Source: Candidatus Eisenbergiella merdavium (GTDB lineage: Bacteria > Bacillota > Clostridia > Lachnospirales > Lachnospiraceae). From it: a stretch of 64,000 nucleotides of DNA. Under the pieces are notes generated by a model. It made no database searches. It was given only the letters and a program-made list of their open reading frames with translations, and had not been told where the DNA came from. The stretch lies in NCBI GenBank assembly GCA_019119595.1, contig DWWS01000018.1:175674-239673 (forward strand). The letters are read 5' to 3'. Made by a program: the position numbers and the translations under genes. Below are positions 34,047 to 43,725 of this stretch, piece by piece. Positions within the stretch are counted from its first letter, which is position 1, and each line of letters begins with the position of its first letter.

Positions 34047-35939
34047 TTGGAAAATCTCAGTCTGAAGGAGCTTTGCGGGCAGAATACCCGGCTCATGGAT
34101 CCGGTTCTTCTGGCGCGGGAGGCGGACAATACAAGCTATATGATGCATCTGGAAAATCGTTTTCTGCTGCTGAATTTTAATATGGAAGCGGGGCGGGATT
34201 GTCCTTCCGACATGCCGGAGGGCATTCATAAGGGATGGGAATTTCCCACAAGTCAGGTTAGAGGCCATTTTCTGGGGCACTGGCTCTCTGCGGCCGCCGT
34301 CCATTATCACGAAACCGGGGATATGCAGCTTCGTGCAAAAGCGGACGCCATCGTACAGGAGCTTGCGGAATGTCAGAAGGAAAACGGCGGGCAGTGGGCA
34401 GGCCCCTTCCCGGAAAAATATCTGTACTGGATCGCGGCCGGGAAGCAGGTCTGGGCGCCGCAGTATACGCTTCATAAGGTTTTTATGGGGCTTTTGGATA
34501 TGTATGAGTATGCGGGCAATGAGACGGCGCTTCAGGTGGCCGAACGGTTCGCGGACTGGTTTTATGAATGGAGCGGAAAATATACGCGTCAGGAATTCGA
34601 CGATATTCTGGATTTTGAAACTGGAGGGATGCTGGAAATCTGGGCGCAGCTATATGCGCTTACCGGAAAGGATCGCTACCGGACGCTGATGGACCGTTAT
34701 TACCGGGGACGGCTGTTTGATGCGCTGCTGCGCGGAGAGGACGTGCTCACCAACATGCACGCCAACACCACCATCCCGGAGGTGATCGGCTGCGCCCGGG
34801 CCTACGATGCGACGGGAGAGCGAAAATGGCGCGATATCGTCGAACGCTACTGGCGTCTTGCCGTCACCGAGCGAGGCGCTTACGCCACCGGCGGCCAGAC
34901 CTGCGGGGAAATCTGGTCTCCCATGAAAAAGCTGGCCGCCCGGCTCGGCCAGAAGGGGCAGGAACACTGCACCGTCTACAATATGATGCGGCTGGCCGGC
35001 TTTCTGCTTCGCTGGACGGGCGATCCGTCCTTTGCCGACTATCAGGAAAAGCTGCTTTACAATGGGATCATGGCGCAGGGCTATTGGCACAGCAGTCTCT
35101 CCCACGGCTTTACCAGCCCTTATCCCAAAGAAGGGCTGCTCACCTACTTCCTTCCCATGCAGGCCGGAAGCCGGAAGGGCTGGAGCAGCAAAACCGAAGA
35201 TTTTTTCTGCTGCCACGGGACTCTGGTGCAGGCAAACGCCGCTTTTAACAGGGGCATCTATTATCAGTCGGAAAATACGCTTTATGTCTGTCAGTACATT
35301 GACAGCGAGGTGCGGTTTGATGTGAACGGCGTTCCGGTCACCCTTCTGCAGAAGGCCGATCCGATGACCGGAAGCGCCCATCTGGCAAGCGACTCCTCGG
35401 CCAGGCAGTCCGTTCTGGAGGATACCCGCAGATATCCCTCCAATCCGGACTGTCTTGCGCCCTGCCTTCGGATCGACATACCGGAGGAAACCAGGCTGAC
35501 GCTGATGCTCCGCATTCCCGCATGGGTTCAAAAGGAAGCGCGCGTCACCGTCAATCAGGAGGAACCCGTCCGCGTGGCGCAGGGCTCCGGTTTCCTCCCT
35601 CTTTCCCGCATCTGGAAAAGGGGCGATATAATCCGCATCGAGCTTCCCAGATCGGTTACTTCCTGCCCGCTTCCCGACCGGAGCGATATGGCCGCTTTCC
35701 TGTATGGCCCCATAGTGTTGGCCGGTCTGTGCGAGGAGGAACGCACCCTTTTCGTATCCGATCCGGAGCATCCGGAACAGGTGCTGACTCATGATAACGA
35801 ACGGGAATGGGGGAGCTGGAAATCCACCTTCCGCACGGTGGGGCAGGAACGGGGCATCCGCTTCATCCCGCTGTATGAGGTGGGATATGAGGCGTACAGC
35901 ATCTATTTCCCCATTTCCGGCAGGCGGCCTTCCGTCTGA
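34047..35939 (+). CDS. GH127 (DUF1680) family, probable beta-L-arabinofuranosidase
   Basis: A 630-residue cytoplasmic (alpha/alpha)6-barrel enzyme. Family signatures seen are GHFLGHWLSA, YTLHKVFMGLLDMY, the ATGGQTCGE segment, EHCTVYNMMRL and FFCCHGT, which carries the cysteine that serves as nucleophile and zinc ligand in this family. I favour the TTG at 34047 because AAAGGAAAGGGG precedes it; the ATG at 33990 has no site. It should release beta-linked L-arabinofuranose from plant glycans, though some relatives act differently. Its last 37 bp overlap the convergent GH31 gene. Confidence 0.88.
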   Translation: MENLSLKELCGQNTRLMDPVLLAREADNTSYMMHLENRFLLLNFNMEAGRDCPSDMPEGIHKGWEFPTSQVRGHFLGHWLSAAAVHYHETGDMQLRAKADAIVQELAECQKENGGQWAGPFPEKYLYWIAAGKQVWAPQYTLHKVFMGLLDMYEYAGNETALQVAERFADWFYEWSGKYTRQEFDDILDFETGGMLEIWAQLYALTGKDRYRTLMDRYYRGRLFDALLRGEDVLTNMHANTTIPEVIGCARAYDATGERKWRDIVERYWRLAVTERGAYATGGQTCGEIWSPMKKLAARLGQKGQEHCTVYNMMRLAGFLLRWTGDPSFADYQEKLLYNGIMAQGYWHSSLSHGFTSPYPKEGLLTYFLPMQAGSRKGWSSKTEDFFCCHGTLVQANAAFNRGIYYQSENTLYVCQYIDSEVRFDVNGVPVTLLQKADPMTGSAHLASDSSARQSVLEDTRRYPSNPDCLAPCLRIDIPEETRLTLMLRIPAWVQKEARVTVNQEEPVRVAQGSGFLPLSRIWKRGDIIRIELPRSVTSCPLPDRSDMAAFLYGPIVLAGLCEEERTLFVSDPEHPEQVLTHDNEREWGSWKSTFRTVGQERGIRFIPLYEVGYEAYSIYFPISGRRPSV

Positions 35940-37957
35940 GCTGCAAATGCCTTCGCGCCGTCTCTGATGAAAACGGGGATCCTGTCCACAGGCGCGCTGA
36001 CTTGGATCGTCCGGCCGCCGTCATATACGGCTCCGGTCTCCCATTCCGTCCATTCCGCGCCTGCCGGAAGATAAACCTCCCGCTCCCTCGCGCCTGCCGT
36101 CATGACCGGCGCCACCAGCAGGCTGTGTCCGAACAGATAGGCGTCCTCCACCTCCCAGGCGGCCGCGTCCTGCGGGAAGTCGTAGAACAGGGGCTTCAGC
36201 ACAGGCGTTCCCTTTTCGTGGGCCTCCGCCATGGCTTCCCGGATATAATCCTTCATGGATTCTCTCAGGCGGATGTAATACGTCATCATTTCCTCCATCT
36301 GAGGCGTGTAGCTCCAGATCTCGTTATCCGCCCCCGACGCACAGATCCCGCCGCCGTATGCCGCGTCCGGATTCAGGGGAGCCTTATGCGGATCCCGGTC
36401 GCCGTGAAGCCGCATGACGGGGCAGAAGGCTCCGTACTGGAACCAGCGCATCAAAAGCTCCTGAAAGGCGGGATCATGGATGTTTCCGCCGTGGAAGCCG
36501 CCGATGTCCGCCGTCCACCAGGCGATGCCCGCCATTCCCATGTTCAGGCCCGCGGCCACCTGGTTGCACAGATAGGTGAAGGTGGAGGGCACGTCTCCCG
36601 ACCAGACCAGCGCGCCGTACTTCTGGGAACCGGCCCAGGCACAGCGGATCAGGTTGATGGGATTTTCCACACCCTCTTTTTTCATACCGTCATAGAAGGC
36701 CTTCGCGTAGCCCACGGGATACTCGTTGGCGCATTCCAGCGCGGAGCCGTCGTAATAGCGGTACAGATCAAAGTCCGCCGCGGTGTACTCCGGTTCCGCC
36801 TCGTCCAGCCAGAACAGGGCTACGCCCTTGTCAAAATAGTTTTTCTTCACCGTATTCCAGATAAATTCCTGGGCCTCCGGATTGGTGGCGTCCATGAATT
36901 CCTCCATGCCGAAGCATTCCATGGTGACGGGAATCCCCCGGTTCGTTCGGATCAGCAGATCCCGCTCCTTCATCTCCTGATAATTCACCGACTTACGGTC
37001 AACGGTAGGCCAGACGGATACCATCAGACGGATCCCCATTTCCTTCAGCTCCCGGATCATGCCTTCGGGGTCGGGAAAATATTCCCTGTCAAAGTCCCAG
37101 TCGCCCTGATGGGGCCAGTGGAAAAAGTCCAGCACGATCACGCTCAGCGGGAGCTTTCTTCTGTGATATTCCCGCGCGACGGACAGGATCTCCTCCTGGG
37201 TCTGGTAGCGCAGCTTGCACTGCCAGAAGCCCATGGCAAAGTCCGGCATCATGGGAACCCTTCCCGTAACGGCCGTGTAGCTTTCCACGATCTCGGCCGG
37301 CGTATCCCCCGCCGTAATCCAATAGTCGATCTGCTTTGAGGACTGCGCGGAAAATTCCGTCCGGTTTCTGCCGAATACCGCCTGTCCCACAGCCGGATTG
37401 TTCCACAGAAGCCCGTAGCCCTTATCGGAAACCAGGAACGGAACGGAGGCCTGCGTATTTTTCTGCTCCATGTCCAGCGTGCAGCCCTTCAGGTTCAAAT
37501 AGGGCTGCTGATACTGTCCCATGCCGTAGATCCGCTCCTGATCGTCCGCCTCAAAGCGCAGGTGAAGCTCATAATTGTCCCCGCCCACGTTCCGGTACTG
37601 TCTCCCGGTCATGCGGACCATGGTGATCTGATCCAGATCCTTCCAGCCCTCGGTTCCGTAATCCCAGGAACGGTAATACTCCTTCAGAAGCTCCTTCCCG
37701 TCCTGGTTCAGGAAGCGCATTTTCCCATATTCCGTGATCACTGCCTTTATTTTCCCGCTGGACACCTCCGCGTGATCCGAAAAAAGCTCGATCCTTCCAT
37801 CCGCCGCGGCAGGCTCGGAAAGCGCCCAGTCTCTTCCGGTAAACGCCCTGTTTTCCGTCGCCCGGATGCGAAGCCCGTTCCCCCACGGGCGGATCTCCAG
37901 AAGCTCATGCCTTCTTCGGAATACAAGCGCGCCGTCCTTTTCTGTAAGATACTGCAT
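35903..37957 (-). CDS. GH31 family alpha-glycosidase (alpha-xylosidase-like)
   Basis: A 684-residue cytoplasmic enzyme of the YicI-like GH31 type. An N-terminal beta-sandwich (YGMGQYQQPYLNLKG) leads to the barrel with GFWQCKLRYQTQEEIL, LSVIVLDFFHWPHQGDW, and the nucleophile Asp in FWLDEAEPE. PVMRLHGDRDPHKAP and the C-terminal beta domains complete it. YicI-type members release alpha-xylose, so xyloglucan-type substrates are possible; alpha-glucosidase activity cannot be excluded. AAAGGAGAGG is the ribosome site. The convergent 3' overlap with GH127 leaves no room for separate terminators. Confidence 0.9.
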   Translation of the reverse strand: MQYLTEKDGALVFRRRHELLEIRPWGNGLRIRATENRAFTGRDWALSEPAAADGRIELFSDHAEVSSGKIKAVITEYGKMRFLNQDGKELLKEYYRSWDYGTEGWKDLDQITMVRMTGRQYRNVGGDNYELHLRFEADDQERIYGMGQYQQPYLNLKGCTLDMEQKNTQASVPFLVSDKGYGLLWNNPAVGQAVFGRNRTEFSAQSSKQIDYWITAGDTPAEIVESYTAVTGRVPMMPDFAMGFWQCKLRYQTQEEILSVAREYHRRKLPLSVIVLDFFHWPHQGDWDFDREYFPDPEGMIRELKEMGIRLMVSVWPTVDRKSVNYQEMKERDLLIRTNRGIPVTMECFGMEEFMDATNPEAQEFIWNTVKKNYFDKGVALFWLDEAEPEYTAADFDLYRYYDGSALECANEYPVGYAKAFYDGMKKEGVENPINLIRCAWAGSQKYGALVWSGDVPSTFTYLCNQVAAGLNMGMAGIAWWTADIGGFHGGNIHDPAFQELLMRWFQYGAFCPVMRLHGDRDPHKAPLNPDAAYGGGICASGADNEIWSYTPQMEEMMTYYIRLRESMKDYIREAMAEAHEKGTPVLKPLFYDFPQDAAAWEVEDAYLFGHSLLVAPVMTAGAREREVYLPAGAEWTEWETGAVYDGGRTIQVSAPVDRIPVFIRDGAKAFAAQTEGRLPEMGK

Positions 37958-37990
37958 CTGTCCTCTCCTTTCATCTTTCCAACCGTATCG

Positions 37991-38180
37991 CTATTCTGAG
38001 GCCCCCAGCATATCGATATGATGCACCGCATGGCTCATCGTAGGGTTGCCGCCCTCCTTTTCCCAGGTGCCGCGCCACCAGAAGTCGTAATAGCAGTTGC
38101 GCCTTCCACCGCAAGGAATCGGCCTACGCGAAGCAGACCTTTCCCTCCACCTCAAAATGCTGCTCGCTATAATAGACCAT
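37991..38180 (-). pseudogene. Remnant of a Gfo/Idh/MocA-type oxidoreductase
   Basis: A start-like ATG at 38180 with GGGAGGAAAG gives a short frame (MVYYSEQHFEVEGK) that stops after 18 codons. In a shifted frame, from about 38110 to 37991, comes NCYYDFWWRGTWEKEGGNPTMSHAVHHIDML, matching the region around the catalytic His of Gfo/Idh/MocA dehydrogenases in pattern. Nothing before or after this block is recognisable. I read this as a deleted, frameshifted remnant. The attribution of the 5' piece to the same gene is uncertain. Confidence 0.5.
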
Positions 38181-38251
38181 ATACTTTCCTCCCGGCTATC
38201 TATGACGCTCCGGCATAACCAGCCGTTTTCTTTAGGCTGGTTACAGTATAA

Positions 38252-38778
38252 CATATACACGGACACAATGGCTACGAAATCTATCTGTTCCTGAGCGGAG
38301 ATGTAAACTATTATACGGAAAGCAGCAGCAAAGGACTGGACCGGAGAGATCTGATCCTGACCAGGGACTATACTTTCCACAGCTCCGTCCTTGTAAGTCC
38401 CGCTCAGCACGATCACATCGTCATCAATATCCAGGAATCCGTCCTTTCCGGACTCGTGACTTCCGAAACGGATCTTTCCTCACGCTTTCTGCGCACGCCT
38501 CCCTCCGAGCCAAATCTGCTCCGTCTGGAGAAGGAGGATATCGCACGCTTCATGGAGCTCGCCCTGTAGCTGCAGACGGAGCTGCTGAAGCGTCCCTGAC
38601 CCAGTATTTTCTCGCCAAAAGAGTAGCCCTCTCGCAGAAGCTGCTGCGTGAGGGCCACTCTCCATACGGTGCCTGCGAACTGTCAGGCTTCAACAATTGT
38701 TCCAATTTTTCCCGTACCTTTTCCTGGCAGACGGTGTGTTCGCTAAGGGAGTATCAGAGGCTTTATCGTAGCCGTTGA
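38252..38778 (+). pseudogene. AraC-family regulator remnant
   Basis: From about 38252 the frame reads HNGYEIYLFLSGDVNYYTES and LVSPAQHDHIVINI, the cupin end of an AraC-type regulator, but begins after a stop with no start codon. It hits a TAG after MELAL. From about 38597 a shifted frame encodes the second HTH (LREGHSPYGACELSGFNNCSNFSRTF) to the stop at 38776-38778. The first HTH is deleted. Divergent from the oxidoreductase remnant, it was probably once that gene's regulator. An AACCAGCC/GGCTGGTT hairpin (38217-38242) lies between them. Confidence 0.75.
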
Positions 38779-38872
38779 GGGCGGACGGATCCTGTCCCCG
38801 ATGCCTCTGTATTCATCCGAATGCCGCAAGTACGAAATAAAGCCAGCTGAAGTCATCCGATCAGAAACCGCC

Positions 38873-40039
38873 CTATTTTCCTTCAGTCGGATTCAGACTG
38901 CCCTGTTCTTCCGTCCTCTCTCCACGGATCCAGTCTTCCGTTACTACCACATATTTTACACATCTGCGGTCATAATAGCTGTATGCCACATGAATCCTTC
39001 CGTCTCCGGACTGCATTACCACCGGATATTCATAACGGTGATTGTTGACATTATTTTCTGCTCCGATATATCCGTCTCCCATTTCAACCAGCCGGATTGC
39101 AGGCCATGTTTTTCCATCATCATCAGACAGCGCGATCGCCACAGGACATCTCAGCCTTGGCCAGACTGTCTTATCCGGATCGTCATTTGCCCGAACCGGA
39201 TTATAGGCCAGGGCCAGCGCACCAGACTGTAGCTTTATGGCTGAAATGCTTGAATTATTATTAGGCAGTTCTGTCCTCACCGGAACTGACCAACTTTCCC
39301 CCCAGTCTTCTGATGCAGAATAATAAATATTATCCGCCGACCTGCTTCGGAAAAGCGCGATCAGTCTGCCCGGCTCCACCTCCAGAAGGTTGGCATGCAC
39401 CCTCCCCCGGCTTCCGGGAATTTCCACTCCCCTCCAACTTTTTCCCTGATCATCGGATATCTGTACAACAGTAATATCGCTTCCATTGTGCGTATTATCT
39501 CTGAAACAGATCCAGTTTCCGAAAACCCACCTTCCGTTGCTCAACACCTGAATCTTCTGTCTGCAAAAGGAACCTTCTCTTGAAAACAGGGTTTCCGTCT
39601 TCCCCCACGTTTCGCCATTGTCCCGTGAAATTTTACGGCGGATTTCCGCTGTGTACTGCAGGTTGAATTTTGCATCCGGGATTGCCGATTTTGCCGTCTG
39701 GGCAGTATACATCAGCCAGATTTCTCCATCCGGCGTCAGAAAAAGAGACGGATTCTGTTCGGAACGCTCCGGATCATCTGAAACCTTCACCGGTTCGCTC
39801 CACTGATTTTCTCCTGCCTTCATCCGGGATACAACTATGCTGATGTCGGCATTGCCTTCATTCGATCCCGCGAACCAGCAGCAAAGCATATCTCCGTTCT
39901 GCAGCTCCAGAAGATCAGCCGCATGGCAACTGTCATACGGGTTGGGAATCAGTCCCTCTATTGTGCCAAGCCTTCTGTTATGATAAAGCCTCCCGTTCTC
40001 CTCCATAACATCCATTTCCACATATTCTTGTCCCGTCAT
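38873..40039 (-). CDS. BNR/Asp-box repeat glycosidase-like protein (sialidase fold)
   Basis: A 388-residue predicted six-bladed beta-propeller with four visible Asp boxes (SRDNGETW, SDDQGKSW, SEDWGESW, SDDDGKTW). There is no signal peptide, so it is likely cytoplasmic. The start at 40039 follows GGAGG. The fold is that of exo-sialidases and other BNR_2 enzymes, but sialidase activity is not assured; the RIP motif near the N-terminus was not found. As the last gene of the acid-sugar operon it probably releases the sugar acid from an imported oligosaccharide. Another uronic or ulosonic linkage is possible. Confidence 0.7.
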   Translation of the reverse strand: MTGQEYVEMDVMEENGRLYHNRRLGTIEGLIPNPYDSCHAADLLELQNGDMLCCWFAGSNEGNADISIVVSRMKAGENQWSEPVKVSDDPERSEQNPSLFLTPDGEIWLMYTAQTAKSAIPDAKFNLQYTAEIRRKISRDNGETWGKTETLFSREGSFCRQKIQVLSNGRWVFGNWICFRDNTHNGSDITVVQISDDQGKSWRGVEIPGSRGRVHANLLEVEPGRLIALFRSRSADNIYYSASEDWGESWSVPVRTELPNNNSSISAIKLQSGALALAYNPVRANDDPDKTVWPRLRCPVAIALSDDDGKTWPAIRLVEMGDGYIGAENNVNNHRYEYPVVMQSGDGRIHVAYSYYDRRCVKYVVVTEDWIRGERTEEQGSLNPTEGK

Positions 40040-40089
40040 TTCATTTCCCTCCTGCACAACTTGTCCCTTCTTTGTTTTGATCCGCTACA

Positions 40090-40965
40090 TCAGCCCTTGA
40101 CGGATCCGATCAGTATTCCCTGTTTAAAATATTTCTGAACAAACGGATATACACATACGATGGGCGCCATCGCGATTACAACCGCAGCCGCTTTCATATT
40201 ATATTGATTAATGGAAATACCGTTCTTCATGACCGTCTGCATCATTTCGCCTGAACTTGTAGTGGAAATAACAACATCGCTCAGTATCTGCTGAATAACC
40301 TTTAAATTTGAGGACTTTAAATAAATTTGGGGATTCAGGTACTGATTCCATATATTTACAGCATAAAAAGTTCCTATCGTCGCTATAATTGGTTTGGAAA
40401 TCGGTACATAAACATTCCAGAGAATCCTGAAAGCATTTGCCCCATCTACCGTTGCCGCCTCCTCCAGCTCATATGGAAGCCCTTCCATATACGTTTTACA
40501 AATAATCAGATACTGCGTATTAATGGCTCCCGGAATGATCATCACAAGGGGATTATCAATAAACCCGAATTTACTGAGGATAATGTAATTTGGAATAATA
40601 CCTGCTTCAAAAACCCATGTCAGGGTAAAAAGCGCCATAATCACATATCTGCCTTTTACCTGCGGCCTGGAAAGCGCATATGCCGTAATATAAGTAACCA
40701 CAACTCCAGCTGCCGTTCCTCCAACTGTATACAGGAGAGAATTTCTCATGCCGAGAACAATATCCAGCTTGGGATTTGTCAACACATATTTAAACACCTC
40801 CAGATTAACACCCTTCGGGAAAAAAGCGACCTGGCCGGCGGCCAGATATCTTCCATCGCTGATCGCCACAAAAACCTCATACAAAAACGGATAAATACAC
40901 AGAAACGCTACCATACAGAGAATCAAATCGTTTATCACTTCAAACATCATTTTCTTTTTCTTCAT
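40090..40965 (-). CDS. CUT1 ABC permease, LplC/YtcP-type
   Basis: A 291-residue membrane protein with six helices. The ATPase-docking loop is seen as EEAATVDGANAFRILWNVYVP, and the C-terminal VQKYFKQGILIGSVKG is typical. GAAAGGGGAAT precedes the start, 14 bp after its partner. It is the second pore subunit of the acid-sugar operon importer. No ATPase gene accompanies it. Confidence 0.92.
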   Translation of the reverse strand: MKKKKMMFEVINDLILCMVAFLCIYPFLYEVFVAISDGRYLAAGQVAFFPKGVNLEVFKYVLTNPKLDIVLGMRNSLLYTVGGTAAGVVVTYITAYALSRPQVKGRYVIMALFTLTWVFEAGIIPNYIILSKFGFIDNPLVMIIPGAINTQYLIICKTYMEGLPYELEEAATVDGANAFRILWNVYVPISKPIIATIGTFYAVNIWNQYLNPQIYLKSSNLKVIQQILSDVVISTTSSGEMMQTVMKNGISINQYNMKAAAVVIAMAPIVCVYPFVQKYFKQGILIGSVKG

Positions 40966-40979
40966 CCCGATTCCCCTTT

Positions 40980-41951
40980 CTAGAAAAGCCTGGTTTCCGA
41001 ATATTTTGCCGCCAGTTTATTCGCGATAATTACCAGGATGAACGCTATTACGGATTTCAGCATATTGACAGCCGTACCATAGCTGTAATCCGGGAAGCCG
41101 GTAGACTGAAACGCGATTCGATAAACATATGTCTGTATAACATCTGCGGTTTCATAAACGCTTGGATTATACATCAGCAGGATCCGGTCCAAATCAACAG
41201 AGAAAATATTCCCGATACTGATGATAAGCATTACAATTACGGAGCTCGAGATGGAAGGCAGGGTGATATACCACATTTTCTGCCATCTGTTCGCCCCATC
41301 CATATCAGCAGCTTCATATTGCTCCGTATCAATCGCCATCATTGCCGCTATATATATTACCGCAGAGTAACCGAATGTCTGCCAGATCTGCAAGATAATA
41401 TACAGAGGCCGGAACCAGCCGGGCTCCGCCATAAAGAAAATGGATTCGCCGCCAAAGAATTCTATTATTTTATTTACCAGCCCATAGGATGGAGAAACAA
41501 GCGTATAAAGGATGCTCACCATGATTGCCGATGAAATAAAATATGGGAGAAAACTCAAAGACTGTACGGCATGACGAATTTTTTTAATCTTTACCTCATT
41601 GAGAAACAATGAAAAGATAATCGGAAACGGAAACACAACCACAATGGACAATACCGCAAGTATCACTGTATTGGATACAAGCTTCAGCATATACGGATCC
41701 TGGAATATCTTTTTAAACTGCTCCAGTCCGACCCATTCGCTTCCTAAAATTCCCTTAAAAGCGCTAAAATCCTGAAAAGCGATGACCATTGCTCCTACCG
41801 GAGCCGCTTTGAAGCATATCAGAATAATAATTCCTGGCAGCAGCATCAGGTAAAGAAGATAATTCTTCTTTATATCTTTTTTTATCCTCTCTGCCAAACT
41901 TTTCTTTGGCCCGGGGGGCTGGGAGGCCTGTTTTTTCATTCTGCCTGTCAT
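40980..41951 (-). CDS. CUT1 ABC permease, LplB-type
   Basis: A 323-residue membrane protein with six helices. The ATPase-docking loop is EAADMDGANRWQKMWYITLP. A basic N-terminal segment precedes the first helix (LYLMLLPGIIILICF). AAAAGGAGGTG is the ribosome site, and the binding protein is encoded directly upstream. It belongs with the permease at 40090 and the lipoprotein at 42010. Confidence 0.92.
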   Translation of the reverse strand: MTGRMKKQASQPPGPKKSLAERIKKDIKKNYLLYLMLLPGIIILICFKAAPVGAMVIAFQDFSAFKGILGSEWVGLEQFKKIFQDPYMLKLVSNTVILAVLSIVVVFPFPIIFSLFLNEVKIKKIRHAVQSLSFLPYFISSAIMVSILYTLVSPSYGLVNKIIEFFGGESIFFMAEPGWFRPLYIILQIWQTFGYSAVIYIAAMMAIDTEQYEAADMDGANRWQKMWYITLPSISSSVIVMLIISIGNIFSVDLDRILLMYNPSVYETADVIQTYVYRIAFQSTGFPDYSYGTAVNMLKSVIAFILVIIANKLAAKYSETRLF

Positions 41952-42009
41952 GTTTACACCTCCTTTTCCCGGCCCCCCAGGGGCCGGGAATTCCTCTCAA
42001 TCCTTCGGC

Positions 42010-43674
42010 TTATTCCCCATAAGTATTGCGGTAAGCTTCCAGCTGCAGTTCTTCCATTCTGGTATAACCAGCGGCATCCATCTCATCCAGAAATGCCTGC
42101 CAGTTTTCCTCATTCAGTTCGGTCGTCCCCCTGATAAAGGAAACGAGGCCGGCCTCACAACTGTCTTTCAGAGATGCCAAAATTGTGGAAAGTTCTTCCG
42201 ATTGTTCGTCTGTGTAAATGACATTGATGCCATACTGCAGGTACTCATCATTGAACATACTTAATGCCGCATCCCGCACGATCCCGGAATTAAAGGAGAA
42301 AAACGCAGTGGAATCCAGAGGCTTGCAGACCGTATATCTGTCACTGAGAAAACTCCACTCCATTTCTCCGTCCGGCTTTGCCAGCTCTACATCATAATCC
42401 GCAATAAACTGCTTCTCTCCGTCTACTACCTCATAACTAACGCCTTCCACTCCCCAGTTGGCCAGCGTCTGTCCTTCTTCGCTGAAGAAGTAATCGATAA
42501 ACTGAATAATGGTAATCGCCGTTTCCTCGGATGCCTGCGCGTTGATAACCGTAGCTCTGTTTTGATTATATCTCGGGCCGGTCTGTGCCTTCATCTGATT
42601 TCCGTCATCGTCCTTCAGATAGGGCATGATCTGCATATTGTAGTCAGGATCATAATTTGTTCCCTCCAGATTGTATGCTGCCGGTCTGGTATAGAAGTCA
42701 AAGCTGACGGAACCTCTTCCTTCCCACATGGCCGCTTCCCAGTCACCTTCCGTAAACGCTCCCGCTACCCATTCCGGATTGATCAGGCCTTCGTCATACC
42801 ATGTCTTCATAGTTTCTATCATTTTGTAAGCATTATCCGCATGGATATCATATCCGGAATCTACGCTGTTATAATAAAAACCATTGGATTCTTCTGCGGA
42901 AATATTGCTTGCGCAGTCAAAGAATGCTTGAAAACGGACAACGGCGTCACGTCCCTGAAGAGGATAATAATTCTCCACATCACTGTAGTATTCTTTCAGT
43001 GTCCGAAGCGCTTCCGTAAAATCATCCATTGTCTGTATGGAAGCGACATCGATGCCTGCCTTATCAAAATGATCCTGCCTGTAGAAAATGAAGTTTGCCA
43101 TCTGCGGAGCTTCCACTAGAAGTCCATAGATACCACCGTCTTCATTTGTCACAAGGGAAGTGTAGTCCGGATTTTCATCCAGATATGCCTGGATATGCGG
43201 CGCATATTCAGCGATCAACGGCTTCAAATCATAAAACGCCCCCTGTGCTCCATATACATTTGCCTGATCCTGTCTGACCATAGTGCAGTCTGTCAGCGTG
43301 CCGCTCAACACCATCTGATCGATCTCGGAATATACGCCGAATTCATCGCTGGTGCCCTTCTGGTATTCCACCGTAACTCCCGTTCTTTTTTCTGCCTCCT
43401 TATACCACTCCAGATCATTGATCCAGTCAATGAAGGTGGATCGCAGATACATGGTATAGGTGCCGCCGCTTCCAACATATCCATCTGCCGTCTCGTCCGT
43501 TGCTGCCAATGCTGCTTCACTTTCCGTTGCCGCCGCTTCTTCGCTTTCCACAGCGGTCGTCGTTTCGGGAGCCGCGCTTTCCTCTGCCCCTCCCGTTGAA
43601 CCGCATCCTGCAAACACAGAAGCCGCCATGGATACTGCTGCTACAATCGACAGAAATCGTTTTTTGTTCCTCAT
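42010..43674 (-). CDS. CUT1 sugar-binding lipoprotein of the acid-sugar operon
   Basis: A 554-residue LplA-like binding protein. The signal peptide ends FAGC with Cys24 lipidated, and a Glu/Ala/Thr-rich linker of about 45 residues follows. AAAGGAGGC is the ribosome site. It is only distantly similar to the two binding proteins in the first 15 kb, so it likely has a different ligand. Its place among kinase, aldolase and PdxA2 genes suggests an oligosaccharide carrying a sugar acid. Confidence 0.9.
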   Translation of the reverse strand: MRNKKRFLSIVAAVSMAASVFAGCGSTGGAEESAAPETTTAVESEEAAATESEAALAATDETADGYVGSGGTYTMYLRSTFIDWINDLEWYKEAEKRTGVTVEYQKGTSDEFGVYSEIDQMVLSGTLTDCTMVRQDQANVYGAQGAFYDLKPLIAEYAPHIQAYLDENPDYTSLVTNEDGGIYGLLVEAPQMANFIFYRQDHFDKAGIDVASIQTMDDFTEALRTLKEYYSDVENYYPLQGRDAVVRFQAFFDCASNISAEESNGFYYNSVDSGYDIHADNAYKMIETMKTWYDEGLINPEWVAGAFTEGDWEAAMWEGRGSVSFDFYTRPAAYNLEGTNYDPDYNMQIMPYLKDDDGNQMKAQTGPRYNQNRATVINAQASEETAITIIQFIDYFFSEEGQTLANWGVEGVSYEVVDGEKQFIADYDVELAKPDGEMEWSFLSDRYTVCKPLDSTAFFSFNSGIVRDAALSMFNDEYLQYGINVIYTDEQSEELSTILASLKDSCEAGLVSFIRGTTELNEENWQAFLDEMDAAGYTRMEELQLEAYRNTYGE

Positions 43675-43725
43675 AACCTGCCTCCTTTGAAATAGATTGG
43701 ATATATCTTTGATTTTGTTACCTTC

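Noticed and set aside
38873..40039. Confident sialidase (GH33) call
   Set aside because: Asp boxes define the fold, not the activity; the RIP arginine motif was not found and no sialate genes other than a generic DapA-type gene are present.
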